A program made the position numbers and the translations under genes. Below, piece by piece: positions 31,953 to 39,491 of a stretch of 39,491 bases of DNA. Below the pieces are notes generated by a model. That model worked only from the letters and a program-made list of their open reading frames with translations. It did not search any database and was not told the origin of the DNA. Every line of letters starts with the position of its first letter. Position 1 is the first letter of the stretch. The stretch is from an uncultured Bacteroidota bacterium (GTDB taxonomy: Bacteria > Bacteroidota > Bacteroidia > Chitinophagales > Saprospiraceae). The stretch is from NCBI GenBank assembly GCA_937872515.1, contig CALMSX010000054.1, positions 1 to 39,491 on the forward strand, written 5' to 3'.

Positions 31953-32579
31953 ATGTATGTAGCGCCGCTCAACCAGCAAACCGATCATCAAGCTATTAAA
32001 AATTATGTGGATGACCATGGCTTTGCCACCCTGGTCAGCAGTTGCAACGATGAAATAGCTACCACCCATACACCCCTGGTTTTTACCCATAGAGATGGGC
32101 TGCCTTTGATCCATGGTCATATTGCCAGGGCCAATGGCCAGACAGCCCACATTCAAAAGGGATGTCGGGCAACAGCCATTTTTATGGATGCCCATGCCTA
32201 CATATCCTCGTCGTGGTACGATCACGTAAATGTACCTACATGGAACTACCTGGCAGTACACATGCAGGGCAGGCTGCGAGCCCTTGACGAGGATGCAACC
32301 CTGGCCTCACTGCACGAGCTGGTAGGACAATATGAAGCAAGTGATGGAAGCGGTTTTCATATTTCACAAATGACAGACAGCGACCTGAGGGCCCACCTCC
32401 GGGGCTTACAGGGCTTTGTGATGGAAGTAGACCACATAGAAGCATCGTGGAAGCTGAGTCAAAACAGAGATGACCACAACCACGCTACCATTGTTGCCAA
32501 ATTGAGAGAGAGGGGTGATGAATTGTCCCTGGCCATTGCCCGTGAAATGGAAAAGTGGAGGCAGGATCATCAAAAATAA
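31953..32579 (+). CDS. PaiB-family FMN-binding protein
   Basis: A 208-residue protein of the PaiB family (FMN-binding negative transcriptional regulator in Bacillus). It opens MYVAPLNQQTDHQAIKNYV in outline, then HGFATLVSS, THTPLVFTHRDGLPLIHGHIARAN, the signature YISSSWYDHVNVPTWNY and a final LSQNRDDHNHATIVAKL; all are typical of the split-barrel flavin-binding fold. In Bacillus the pai locus affects sporulation and protease genes, which has no meaning here; the molecular role in Bacteroidota is unproven. The fold and family are clear. Monocistronic by position. Confidence 0.93.
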   Translation: MYVAPLNQQTDHQAIKNYVDDHGFATLVSSCNDEIATTHTPLVFTHRDGLPLIHGHIARANGQTAHIQKGCRATAIFMDAHAYISSSWYDHVNVPTWNYLAVHMQGRLRALDEDATLASLHELVGQYEASDGSGFHISQMTDSDLRAHLRGLQGFVMEVDHIEASWKLSQNRDDHNHATIVAKLRERGDELSLAIAREMEKWRQDHQK

Positions 32580-32644
32580 TGGCGATAAACTACGCCAAAA
32601 GGGCTAAAAAATACGTTGTTGTCAAAAGCAAACCACAAAGGCCC

Positions 32645-32652
32645 TACTTTTG
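32645..32652 (+). promoter_or_regulatory. -7 promoter element for the nucleoside-phosphorylase-like gene (TACTTTTG)
   Basis: Exact TAnnTTTG match with a TTG at 32619-32621, 23 bases upstream, within the 17-23 base spacing reported for Flavobacterium promoters. It lies 54 bases before the ATG at 32706. Confidence 0.5.
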
Positions 32653-32705
32653 CTTAAAATAGCCAAAGAACGGCGCAGTTTTTGCAATATCTAACAAAAG
32701 CATTT

Positions 32706-34391
32706 ATGAGTCTCACCGTATACAAACCTTCAAGGGCCCAGGAAAGTAGGGCTGCCATCCAAAGGCTTTACATTTCCATGCGCCATTTATTCATCAGAGG
32801 CAGCTATAAACCCCTTGGTGTGTCGGGAGAGGCCATGATCCAGGCCATGCTTACCCTTAAGCCCGAGATTTACGGATCTATTGCCGATTCAGAAAAAGTG
32901 GAGCTGGATGGGCTGCTGTATATTTTTGAACGATTGCCCAAAGGAATAGAGACCTCCCGGTACATTCGGCTGATTTCGAGAGAAGGATTTGAAGATTCTA
33001 AATTTGATGCCATTGTACCCCCCAAAAGGCGTAGAAACTGCTATCAGATTGATGAAGAGCAGATGTACATTGAGATGACCCGGGGAGCCAGCGATATCTA
33101 TGATATTCTTACCCACATTACCTTTTTATACATCGAAGCAGAAAAGATCAGGAGAAACAGTCTGGATGCGCGCAATCGAAAAAAGAGGGCGTGGCACATG
33201 CTGGAAGAGTATGTAAAACAGATAGACAATGGAGAGGAGATCAATTCAGAAGTGGGTTTTACCTACCTCAGTTCCATCCTTGGGCGTACCTATAGCGAGA
33301 CCGTTGAGGCCAGTGAAAAATTTGCTTCTTCCAAACACGTGAGCAGTCTGTTTGAAATCGTATACTGGTTGGGTAGAAGAAGTATGGAAGAAGCCCTTGA
33401 GCAAAACGACAGAGAGATCAGTTTTTCATCAACGCTGCGCGAAGTGCTGGGTCACCACATATTTGGAGAAAAATGGGCTACTAACATCAAACAGGTTTTG
33501 GTTGACCACAAATGGTTGAAGCGACCCATCCACATCATCAGCGCCAACCTGCACAGCGTGATGAATTGTCTGTATGCATCCCAAGTGATTTCCAAAAAAT
33601 TAAAAACCCAAAAACTGATGTCGCTGGCGGAGGCCATCAGTCAGGATAGGAAGGGGGAATACAAAAAATTGATTGAGGACTATGCCCTCAAAAATGGAAT
33701 GATCGCTTTGGACGATACGAGTGGCACCAACATTGGTGTTCAGATCTTTGACCTCGAAAAAATAGATCTTGAGCAGCTGCCTGCAGAAATAAGGCCTGAC
33801 AAGGCCCATAAAACTGCTCCTATACTGATTGTAATGGATTACGCCTTTGGAGAGCAGGCGTATGAAACGCTGGATGAATTGTTGAAACCTGTAGAAATCG
33901 ACGGACAAAAAAACAGGCTCAACATCCAATCGGTCAACATCATGGGCAAGGCCGGCATTCTGGAAGGGCAGAAGGGCGACATCATGATCCCCACCTCACA
34001 CATTCTCGAAGGGTTTGCAGACAACTATCCGTTTGACAACGAACTCAAGGCTGAACACTTTGAAGACAGTGGATTGGGTGTATACACCGGCCCTATGGTA
34101 ACAGTTTTGGGAACTTCACTACAGAATAAAGATATACTCACTTACTTTCTCAAATCTTCGTGGGGCGTAGTAGGGCTGGAAATGGAAGGAGCCCACTACC
34201 AGAAAGCCATACAGGCCCATGGTAAGATCAGAAACAACATCCATAAGAGTGTTAAACTCAGGTACGCCTACTATGCTTCAGACAATCCATTGGAGACCGG
34301 CAGCACCCTGGCAAGCGGCAGTCTGGGTATTGAAGGCGTTAAGCCGACGTATCTCATCACCATTCAAATTTTAAAAGGCATACTGGCTTGA
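32706..34391 (+). CDS. Large protein with C-terminal nucleoside-phosphorylase-like domain (possibly DUF6909 family)
   Basis: A 561-residue protein without signal peptide, starting MSLTVYKPSRAQES at ATG 32706; an in-frame TTG at 32682 is less likely. The N-terminal ~330 residues are mostly helical and match no domain I know. The last ~200 residues show purine nucleoside phosphorylase/nucleosidase patterns: VNIMGKAGILEGQKGDIMIP (near residues 409-430, like the family's G.aG.l...GDivip), VTVLGTS, and WGVVGLEMEGAHY near 485-497, like the family's catalytic ME.A region, then YYASDNPLE. It may be a nucleosidase such as an AMP nucleosidase relative. I recall such Bacteroidota proteins being labelled DUF6909; that name needs checking. 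It overlaps the next gene by 4 bases. Confidence 0.85.
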   Translation: MSLTVYKPSRAQESRAAIQRLYISMRHLFIRGSYKPLGVSGEAMIQAMLTLKPEIYGSIADSEKVELDGLLYIFERLPKGIETSRYIRLISREGFEDSKFDAIVPPKRRRNCYQIDEEQMYIEMTRGASDIYDILTHITFLYIEAEKIRRNSLDARNRKKRAWHMLEEYVKQIDNGEEINSEVGFTYLSSILGRTYSETVEASEKFASSKHVSSLFEIVYWLGRRSMEEALEQNDREISFSSTLREVLGHHIFGEKWATNIKQVLVDHKWLKRPIHIISANLHSVMNCLYASQVISKKLKTQKLMSLAEAISQDRKGEYKKLIEDYALKNGMIALDDTSGTNIGVQIFDLEKIDLEQLPAEIRPDKAHKTAPILIVMDYAFGEQAYETLDELLKPVEIDGQKNRLNIQSVNIMGKAGILEGQKGDIMIPTSHILEGFADNYPFDNELKAEHFEDSGLGVYTGPMVTVLGTSLQNKDILTYFLKSSWGVVGLEMEGAHYQKAIQAHGKIRNNIHKSVKLRYAYYASDNPLETGSTLASGSLGIEGVKPTYLITIQILKGILA

Positions 34392-36322
34392 AAAAAATAA
34401 TTTTTGGTTTTTGTTTTTGGGCAATGGTTTTAGGCGCCCAGGCCCAGGTCTACCTGAGAACGGGTGACCTTGATAAAAAGACCCAGGCGGAATACCAGGA
34501 TGCCCAGAAATTGGTGCGCCAGGGAAGGTACAAGGATGCTGAAAAAAAACTGGACAACATCCTCAAAAAACACCCTGGCTTTTATGAAGCAGCGCTGAGA
34601 AAGGCAGTGATGTTTTTTGATCAGGGCCAATTTGCCCTGGCGGATCCCATCTTTGATGAAGTGGCCCGGCTGGCTCCCGACTACGATGCTGAAATGTACT
34701 ATGCCGCAGCCATCAATGCCCTTTCGCTCAAGAATGATGAAAAAGCGATCGATCATTACCATCAATATTTGCAAAAAGGGCAGCCGGATGAAAAGAGGAG
34801 GATAAAGGTAGAGAAGGAACTGACCACCCTTACCTTCAGGGTCAATGCCAAAAAAAATCCGGTGCCTATCCAGCCCCGACCCTTGGAAGGACTGATCAAT
34901 ACAGAAGACTCAGAGTACCTGCCATCCCCTTCTCTCGATGGAAAATCAATGGTGTTTACCCGCAGATTGACAGGCCAGGAAGACCTTTACATCTCCTATC
35001 AAAACGACAGTGGACAATGGTCGGTAGCCGTGGCGCTGGAAACCATCAATACGCCCGACAACGAAGCTGCGCACAGCACCAGTGAAGACGGTAAAACAAT
35101 CGTGTTTACTATGTGCAACAACAAGACGACAGGATTTGGCAGTTGCGACCTCTATTATACCCAATGGGAAGATGGCCAATTTACAAGCCCGGTTAACATG
35201 GGTCCCCGCATCAATACCCCGGCCTGGGAATCACAGCCCTGCCTGATTGCCAATGGTAGGATGATGTTGTTTGCTTCAAACAGAAAAGGGAGTTATGGTG
35301 GCAATGATTTGTGGATGGTAAAAAAAACCAGAGAAGGGAAGTGGGGTGCAGTCATCAATCTGGGACCCAACATCAATACCGACAAACACGAAGAATCTCC
35401 CTTTTTGCACAGCGATGGCAAGACCTTGTATTTCAGGTCTAACGGTCACACCGGCATGGGCGGCTTTGACTTGTTTATGTCGAAGTGGGACGATCAGAAA
35501 AAGGAATGGTCGGTGCCTGTCAATCTGGGCTATCCCATCAACAGTGAGGGAGACGAAGGCAGTTTGGCCGTAGACAGAACGGGCAAGATGGCTTATTATG
35601 CTACGGATGCCCATGCTACAACCTCTTCGAATCGACATTTAGACCTGTATCAGTTTGAGATGCCCGAGGCACTGAGGCCAGAGCCTGTATCTTACCTTGA
35701 TTTATCGATTACAGATGAGGCCGATGGCAGGTCACTGGCAGCCCAGGTATTGATGGTAGACGTTGACAATGGAGATACCTTATTGTTGACACAGGCAGAA
35801 ATGGGAAAAGTAATAACCGCGCTTCCGGCTAATCGCAGATTGATGATGCATGTATCTGAAGCCGGCTATTTGTTGCACAGCGAACATTTTGATACAGGTG
35901 AAAATTTTGACATGCAAAGAGCCCAGGTAAAAACGGTAAAGATGAGAAAGCCTGTGGTAACAGACAGCAGGCCGGTGATCTTAAAAAACATCTTTTTTGC
36001 TTCCGGCTCAGCAATACTGGAACCAGCCTCGATGCCAGAGCTAATAGCCCTTGCAGAAATGTTGAGGTCCAATGCCGGTGTCAGTATTCGCATCCTCGGA
36101 CATACAGATGATGTGGGTGATGCTGCCACCAACCAATTATTGAGCCTCAACAGGGCCAAGGCAGTTTACTTACAAATCATCGACCTGGGCATTGATGCAC
36201 AGCGACTTTCATTCGAAGGAAGGGGTGAAAGCGAGCCCATCTCAACCAATGATACGGAGGAGGGAAGGGCCAATAACCGAAGGACAGAATTTATCATCGT
36301 ACAGGGAACCCAACAAAAATAA
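34388..36322 (+). CDS. TPR / PD40 beta-propeller / OmpA-like protein with PorE architecture
   Basis: A 644-residue envelope protein. Start TTG 34388 overlaps the previous stop (TTGA) and gives signal peptide MKKIIFGFCFWAMVLGAQAQ. TPR-like helices lie at about 33-150; then five PD40 propeller motifs follow (SPSLDGKSMVF, STSEDGKTIVF, LIANGRMMLFASN, LHSDGKTLYFRSN, AVDRTGKMAYYATD) at about 178-425; a carboxypeptidase-regulatory-like sandwich (~435-510, YLDLSITDEADGRSL); and an OmpA peptidoglycan-binding domain (~530-640, ILGHTDDVGD, LSLNRAKAVY, NNRRTEFII). This order is that of PorE, the T9SS-associated protein that binds peptidoglycan in Porphyromonas. Many Bacteroidota have several such proteins, so orthology to PorE is not certain. 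Confidence 0.9.
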   Translation: MKKIIFGFCFWAMVLGAQAQVYLRTGDLDKKTQAEYQDAQKLVRQGRYKDAEKKLDNILKKHPGFYEAALRKAVMFFDQGQFALADPIFDEVARLAPDYDAEMYYAAAINALSLKNDEKAIDHYHQYLQKGQPDEKRRIKVEKELTTLTFRVNAKKNPVPIQPRPLEGLINTEDSEYLPSPSLDGKSMVFTRRLTGQEDLYISYQNDSGQWSVAVALETINTPDNEAAHSTSEDGKTIVFTMCNNKTTGFGSCDLYYTQWEDGQFTSPVNMGPRINTPAWESQPCLIANGRMMLFASNRKGSYGGNDLWMVKKTREGKWGAVINLGPNINTDKHEESPFLHSDGKTLYFRSNGHTGMGGFDLFMSKWDDQKKEWSVPVNLGYPINSEGDEGSLAVDRTGKMAYYATDAHATTSSNRHLDLYQFEMPEALRPEPVSYLDLSITDEADGRSLAAQVLMVDVDNGDTLLLTQAEMGKVITALPANRRLMMHVSEAGYLLHSEHFDTGENFDMQRAQVKTVKMRKPVVTDSRPVILKNIFFASGSAILEPASMPELIALAEMLRSNAGVSIRILGHTDDVGDAATNQLLSLNRAKAVYLQIIDLGIDAQRLSFEGRGESEPISTNDTEEGRANNRRTEFIIVQGTQQK

Positions 36323-36329
36323 AAGGCTC

Positions 36330-37088
36330 ATGCAAGAATATGTAAACGTAATTACCAACGACGCACTTACTACCATAGAATTTTTCCATCCCGCTCAAAA
36401 TTCCATGCCCGGCGAGCAGCTGGCGCGATTGCGACAAGCGGTATTAGCAGCGGGACAAGATGAAAAAACCAGTGTGATAGTATTAAAAAGTGGTGGGGAT
36501 CGCAGTTTTTGTGCCGGTGCCAGTTTTACAGAATTGGCTTCTATTCGCGACCTGGAGAGCAGCAGGAATTTTTTTATGGGCTTTGCCGGTGTCATCAATG
36601 CCATGCGCACGTGCGGCAAGTTGGTGATAGGCAGGATCCATGGCAAGGCAGTAGGCGGGGGTGTTGGTCTGGCGGCTGCCTGTGATTACACCTTTGCTAC
36701 CCAACACGCCTCTGTGCGTCTGAGCGAGCTGGCTGTGGGTATCGGCCCCTTCGTTATTGGTCCGGCGGTAGAACGAAAGGTGGGAAATGCTGCTTTTGCC
36801 CAAATGGCCATCACACCAGAAGTGTGGCAAAGCGCACAATGGGCACAGCAGAAGGGACTGTTTCAGGAAGTGTTTGAAAACACAGAAAGTATGGACGATG
36901 CTATTGCAGGCCTGGTCCACAAATTGCTGAGCTACCATCCGGCAGCACTCCACGATTTAAAAACCATATTCTGGCAAGGTACCCAAAACTGGGATCAATT
37001 GCTCGAGGAGCGCGCTGCCATCAGCGGTAGATTGTTGTTGTCTGATTTTTCCAGAAAGGCCATAGATGGTTTTCTGACGAAATCGTAA
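36330..37088 (+). CDS. Enoyl-CoA hydratase/isomerase (crotonase) family protein
   Basis: A 252-residue crotonase-fold protein starting at ATG 36330, 7 bases after the previous stop; a longer in-frame reading from 36192 lies inside the OmpA gene and is rejected. The oxyanion-hole signatures are present: FCAGASFTEL (residues 60-69) and GKAVGGGVGLAAACDY (105-120). Glu133 in LSELAVGIGP fits the first catalytic Glu of enoyl-CoA hydratase, but the place of the second is taken by Gln158 (AFAQMAIT). It may therefore be an isomerase or another crotonase activity on a CoA substrate. Position next to an envelope gene gives no hint of the pathway. Confidence 0.9.
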   Translation: MQEYVNVITNDALTTIEFFHPAQNSMPGEQLARLRQAVLAAGQDEKTSVIVLKSGGDRSFCAGASFTELASIRDLESSRNFFMGFAGVINAMRTCGKLVIGRIHGKAVGGGVGLAAACDYTFATQHASVRLSELAVGIGPFVIGPAVERKVGNAAFAQMAITPEVWQSAQWAQQKGLFQEVFENTESMDDAIAGLVHKLLSYHPAALHDLKTIFWQGTQNWDQLLEERAAISGRLLLSDFSRKAIDGFLTKS

Positions 37089-37107
37089 CTGCGATTATTA
37101 AAATCAA

Positions 37108-37899
37108 TTAAATGCCGTCGCCATCCAGCAGGTTGCCCAGGCCACCCAGGATGCTGCCCTCGTCTTTTCTGCCATAAGAACCCGAAGCAGAAATGATTCT
37201 GTCTGCCAGTCGGGAAATAGGCAGTGACTGGATCCATACCTTACCGGGGCCCATGAGGCTAGCAAAAAACAGACCTTCACCTCCGAACAGGGTATTTTTG
37301 ACTCCCCCTACAAAAACGATGTCGTAATCAACATCTTTGGTAAAGCCAACGAGGCAGCCGGTGTCTACTCTCAGGTGTTCGCCGGGGCCGAGGGTCCGCT
37401 CGGTGATGTGGCCACCCGCGTGCATAAAGGCCATGCCATCGCCTTCCAGTTTTTGCATGATAAAACCTTCACCGCCAAAAAAGCCGCGACCCATTCTTTT
37501 ACTGAATTCTATGCCCACGCTCACACCTTTGGCTGCGCACAGGAAGGCGTCTTTTTGGCAAATGACTTTACCTCCCAGCTGTTCGAGATCGAGGGGTATG
37601 ATTTTGCCGGGGTAAGGGCTGGCAAAGGAGACCCTTGACTTAAAGCTACCAATGTTGGTAAAGGCGGTCATAAATAGTTTTTCACCGGTGAGTAGTCGCT
37701 TTCCTGCTCCCATGAGTTTTCCGAGGAGGCCCCCTTCTTGTTGGGATCCATCCCCAAAGATGGTTTGCATGTTGATTTCTTCGTCCATCATCATCATTCC
37801 ACCCGGCTCGGCCATAACGGTTTCATTGGGATCGAGTTCTATTTCCACATATTGCATTTCTTCGCCGTGGATCCAGTAGTCTATTTCGTGTGCTCTCAT
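37108..37899 (-). CDS. AIM24 / TIGR00266 family protein
   Basis: A 263-residue protein of the AIM24 family: beta-rich, with [14 protein letters not shown] near residues 29-42, [24 protein letters not shown] in outline near 98-121, [23 protein letters not shown] and the [14 protein letters not shown] region, and a Gly-rich C-terminus ([12 protein letters not shown]). The fold is a trimeric double-stranded beta-helix-like sandwich in known structures; bacterial roles are not established. Convergent with the crotonase gene, 19 bases between stops, and divergent from the DUF1080 gene. Confidence 0.93.
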   Translation of the reverse strand: MRAHEIDYWIHGEEMQYVEIELDPNETVMAEPGGMMMMDEEINMQTIFGDGSQQEGGLLGKLMGAGKRLLTGEKLFMTAFTNIGSFKSRVSFASPYPGKIIPLDLEQLGGKVICQKDAFLCAAKGVSVGIEFSKRMGRGFFGGEGFIMQKLEGDGMAFMHAGGHITERTLGPGEHLRVDTGCLVGFTKDVDYDIVFVGGVKNTLFGGEGLFFASLMGPGKVWIQSLPISRLADRIISASGSYGRKDEGSILGGLGNLLDGDGI

Positions 37900-37996
37900 T
37901 TTTCGTTTTTTTTATTTCCCAAATATCGGGTTAATTTGAGAAGGTTTGGTGAATTTTTTCGATCATTGCAGGGTAAAAACAGACAAATAACAGATA

Positions 37997-38725
37997 ATGA
38001 AAAAAATATTCACTTTTGCAGCTCTTGTGGTAGCTACCGGCGTTAATGCTCAAATTACAGATCCTGTAGCCACGGAGGTTTGGCATCCTGTACCCAGGAT
38101 GGTAACATTTCAAGGTACTTCTCCGGTGCCGAGTGATGCCGTTGTACTTTTTGGTGGCAACAACCTGGAACAATGGATAAGCGACAAGGATGGCGGCAAG
38201 GCTATGTGGGAGGTAAAGGATGGCATTTTTACGGTCAAAGCGGGTACCGGTGATATCAAGACCAAACAAAAATTTGGATCGTGTCAGCTTCACCTTGAAT
38301 TCCGTACGCCTGCTGTGGTAGAAGGCACGGGCCAGGGCAGGGGCAATAGTGGGGTTTTCTTTCAGGAAAAATACGAGGTTCAAATCCTGGACAATTACAA
38401 CAATGTTACTTATTCCAATGGGCAGTGTGCTTCTGTTTACAAACAACACATTCCTCTGGTCAATGCCTGCAAGGGTCCCGGTGAGTGGCAGAGCTATGAC
38501 ATCATTTTTAATGCACCTGTTTTTAACAAGGATGGGGTGAAGGTGGCTTCGGGCTATTTTACGGTGATCCAAAATGGGGTTTTGGTTCAAAACCATGTTG
38601 AGATCAAGGGTACTACGGAGTACATTGGTCTGCCGAAAAATGATGCGCACGGCATGGGATCTATCAAGCTGCAGGATCATGGTAACCCAATGAGTTTTAG
38701 GAATATTTGGGTTAGGGAGTTGTAG
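37997..38725 (+). CDS. Secreted DUF1080 (3-keto-disaccharide hydrolase-like) protein
   Basis: A 242-residue secreted protein with signal peptide MKKIFTFAALVVATGVNAQ. The mature part is a concanavalin-like beta-sandwich of the DUF1080 family: VVLFGGNNLEQWISDKDG, WEVKDGIFTVKAGTGDIKTKQKFG in outline, LHLEFRTP, GRGNSGVFFQEKYEVQILDN, the WQSYDIIFNAP motif and LQDHGNPMSFRNIWVREL, all typical. Members act on 3-keto-sugars or other polysaccharide fragments. The stop codon TAG is the first unit of a TAGG-type heptamer repeat that follows. Gene content around it gives no clue to the sugar. Confidence 0.93.
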   Translation: MKKIFTFAALVVATGVNAQITDPVATEVWHPVPRMVTFQGTSPVPSDAVVLFGGNNLEQWISDKDGGKAMWEVKDGIFTVKAGTGDIKTKQKFGSCQLHLEFRTPAVVEGTGQGRGNSGVFFQEKYEVQILDNYNNVTYSNGQCASVYKQHIPLVNACKGPGEWQSYDIIFNAPVFNKDGVKVASGYFTVIQNGVLVQNHVEIKGTTEYIGLPKNDAHGMGSIKLQDHGNPMSFRNIWVREL

Positions 38726-38765
38726 GTAGGAGATAGGTGATAGGGGTTAGGGGCTAGGTGATAGA
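38723..38765 (+). repeat. Degenerate heptamer tandem repeat (TAGGNGN)
   Basis: TAGG recurs at 38727, 38734, 38741, 38748 and 38755 with exact 7-base spacing (units TAGGAGA, TAGGTGA, TAGGGGT, TAGGGGC, TAGGTGA), and a TAGA at 38762 keeps the phase. It starts at the DUF1080 stop codon and leads into the direct repeat at 38769. Confidence 0.8.
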
Positions 38766-38768
38766 TTT

Positions 38769-38801
38769 TTGGAAACATTTAGGGAATGGAGAGAATTAAG
38801 G
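38769..38801 (+). repeat. Left copy of direct repeat flanking the GxxExxY gene
   Basis: 33 bases, identical at 30 positions to 39295-39327. Core words are GAAACATT, AGGGAATG and GAGAATTAAGG, in the same order and orientation in both copies. Confidence 0.85.
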
Positions 38802-38875
38802 CAAATCGCCGAGGATAAAAATTTTGTGGCGGGGCGTTGGATAATCCATTAATTTTGGAAACAAACTTCGACGTT

Positions 38876-39283
38876 ATGAATAAAAAGTATGTGACGGGTG
38901 TCTCGTATGACATCGTTGGTTGTGCCATCAAGGTACACAAATCATTGGGAGTGGGCCTACTGGAAAGTGTATACCAGGAATGCCTTCGATATGAACTCAT
39001 CCAGAAGGGTTATTCTGTAAGACGACAACAAAAGGTACCATTGATCTATGACGGCAAAGACCTGGAAATTGATTTAAGGTTTGATTTGCTGGTCAATGAA
39101 TGTGTGGTGGTTGAAATTAAGGCTATTGAGAATCTGCTGCCGGTGCATGAGGCGCAAGTGTACACTTACATGAAACTATTAGAAGTGCCACAGGGATTAC
39201 TAATCAATTTTTTCAGTAAAAATATTTCGAACACTACGAGGCCATTGGTGAATGAATATTTTAAGGCATTACCTGATGAGTGA
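38876..39283 (+). CDS. GxxExxY family protein
   Basis: A 135-residue protein with the family motif GLLESVYQECL (the Gly-x-x-Glu-x-x-Tyr that names it), preceded by YDIVGCAIKVHKSLG and followed by DLRFDLLVNECVVVEIKAIENL, a D...E.K pattern that recalls nuclease folds, and PLVNEYFKAL at the end. ATG 38876 (MNKKYVTGVSYD) fits the usual family start; an in-frame TTG at 38837 is unlikely. Function is unknown for the family; it is often present in many copies per genome in Bacteroidota. Here it is flanked by near-identical direct repeats, an inverted copy and a heptamer array, so it looks like part of a mobile or formerly mobile unit. Confidence 0.92.
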   Translation: MNKKYVTGVSYDIVGCAIKVHKSLGVGLLESVYQECLRYELIQKGYSVRRQQKVPLIYDGKDLEIDLRFDLLVNECVVVEIKAIENLLPVHEAQVYTYMKLLEVPQGLLINFFSKNISNTTRPLVNEYFKALPDE

Positions 39284-39294
39284 TTCTTAATCTA

Positions 39295-39327
39295 TTTGAA
39301 ACATTAAGGGAATGAAGAGAATTAAGG
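39295..39327 (+). repeat. Right copy of direct repeat flanking the GxxExxY gene
   Basis: Differs from the left copy (38769-38801) at three of 33 bases. It begins 11 bases after the GxxExxY stop codon. Confidence 0.85.
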
Positions 39328-39346
39328 TGGGTGTCTTATATTAAAT

Positions 39347-39371
39347 CTTAATTCCCTTAATTTTCTTAATG
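39347..39371 (-). repeat. Inverted copy of the flanking repeat
   Basis: Read on the minus strand it starts CATTAAG and ends GGGAATTAAG, an imperfect inverse of 39302-39327. GAATTAAG (39319-39326) pairs with CTTAATTC (39347-39354), so a stem-loop with a 20-base loop can form behind the gene. The remaining bases to the window end (39372-39491) show no gene or clear signal. Confidence 0.65.
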
Positions 39372-39491
39372 CCTGTGCCTATAAAACGCAGTTTTGTAGT
39401 GTGATGAAAAAAAATTCACCTATCTCTTCCTCATAACAAAAGTCTATTTGTGGAGTTCTTTCTTAGTATCTAAAGAAGAGATTTTACCACA

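Noticed and set aside
36192..36329. N-terminal extension of the crotonase gene
   Set aside because: The extension lies within the OmpA domain of the previous gene in another frame; ATG 36330 gives the normal crotonase N-terminus.
37931..38680. A 249-codon open frame on the minus strand covering the DUF1080 gene
   Set aside because: The plus-strand protein has a signal peptide and full DUF1080 motifs; the minus frame has no recognisable domain and runs into the gene's promoter.
1..39491. CRISPR arrays, tRNA/rRNA genes, phage genes, insertion sequences with transposase, toxin-antitoxin pairs
   Set aside because: None could be supported anywhere in the window on either strand.

Overview
The window looks like a chromosomal segment of a Bacteroidota bacterium, probably from the Saprospiria or a related environmental lineage. 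The signs are: several exact TAnnTTTG -7 promoter elements (TATATTTG, TATTTTTG, TACTTTTG), which are characteristic of Bacteroidota; three secreted proteins with C-terminal type IX secretion (T9SS) sorting domains; a TPR/beta-propeller/OmpA protein with the PorE layout; and an S1 ribosomal protein carrying the helix-hairpin-helix tail known from Bacteroidota L21. The lineage call is an inference from gene content, since no rRNA is present. The coding density is high, nothing looks like a prophage, CRISPR or resistance island, and no tRNA or rRNA was found.

Layout. 1-749: end of rpsA with its terminator. 856-2394: a fused two-domain glycosyltransferase. 2388-3936: a blaI/blaR1-type repressor/sensor pair (minus), with a candidate operator dyad upstream. 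4073-6850: polA. 6847-9254: a beta-barrel and a TPR lipoprotein (minus). 9435-10964: an antiquitin-type aldehyde dehydrogenase (minus). 11196-18075: three large T9SS cargo proteins (PKD protein, subtilisin-like protease, PA-domain protein). 18295-23339: a probable operon purH-coaX-outer membrane protein-TPR protein, closed by a strong terminator. 23395-26985: an alpha/beta hydrolase, a C-terminal processing protease and lpxK. 27085-28597: a lipoprotein methyltransferase, a DUF983 protein and a DCC thiol oxidoreductase. 28842-30866: a minimal iscS-iscU-iscA operon with its own promoter, palindrome and terminator. 31083-32579: a small lipoprotein, a bacilliredoxin and a PaiB-like flavoprotein. 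32706-37088: a large nucleoside-phosphorylase-fold protein, a PorE-like OmpA protein and a crotonase, closely packed. 37108-38725: an AIM24 protein and a DUF1080 protein. 38723-39371: a GxxExxY gene inside a set of short repeats that looks like a mobile or formerly mobile cassette.

How the genes fit together. Most are housekeeping: replication/repair (polA), translation (rpsA), purine and CoA synthesis (purH, coaX), lipid A (lpxK), Fe-S assembly (iscSUA). Around these lie envelope and secretion genes: T9SS cargo, the PorE-like anchor, two beta-barrels and two homologous TPR proteins.

The points most worth a second look are the GxxExxY repeat cassette, the 561-residue nucleoside-phosphorylase-like protein that overlaps the PorE-like gene, the paralogous pair of C-terminally conserved TPR proteins, the lipid-anchored SAM methyltransferase, the S1/HhH fusion, and candidate operators in front of blaI and iscS. 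I did not find a clear-cut new defence or mobile system. No intergenic stretch exceeds 300 bases.
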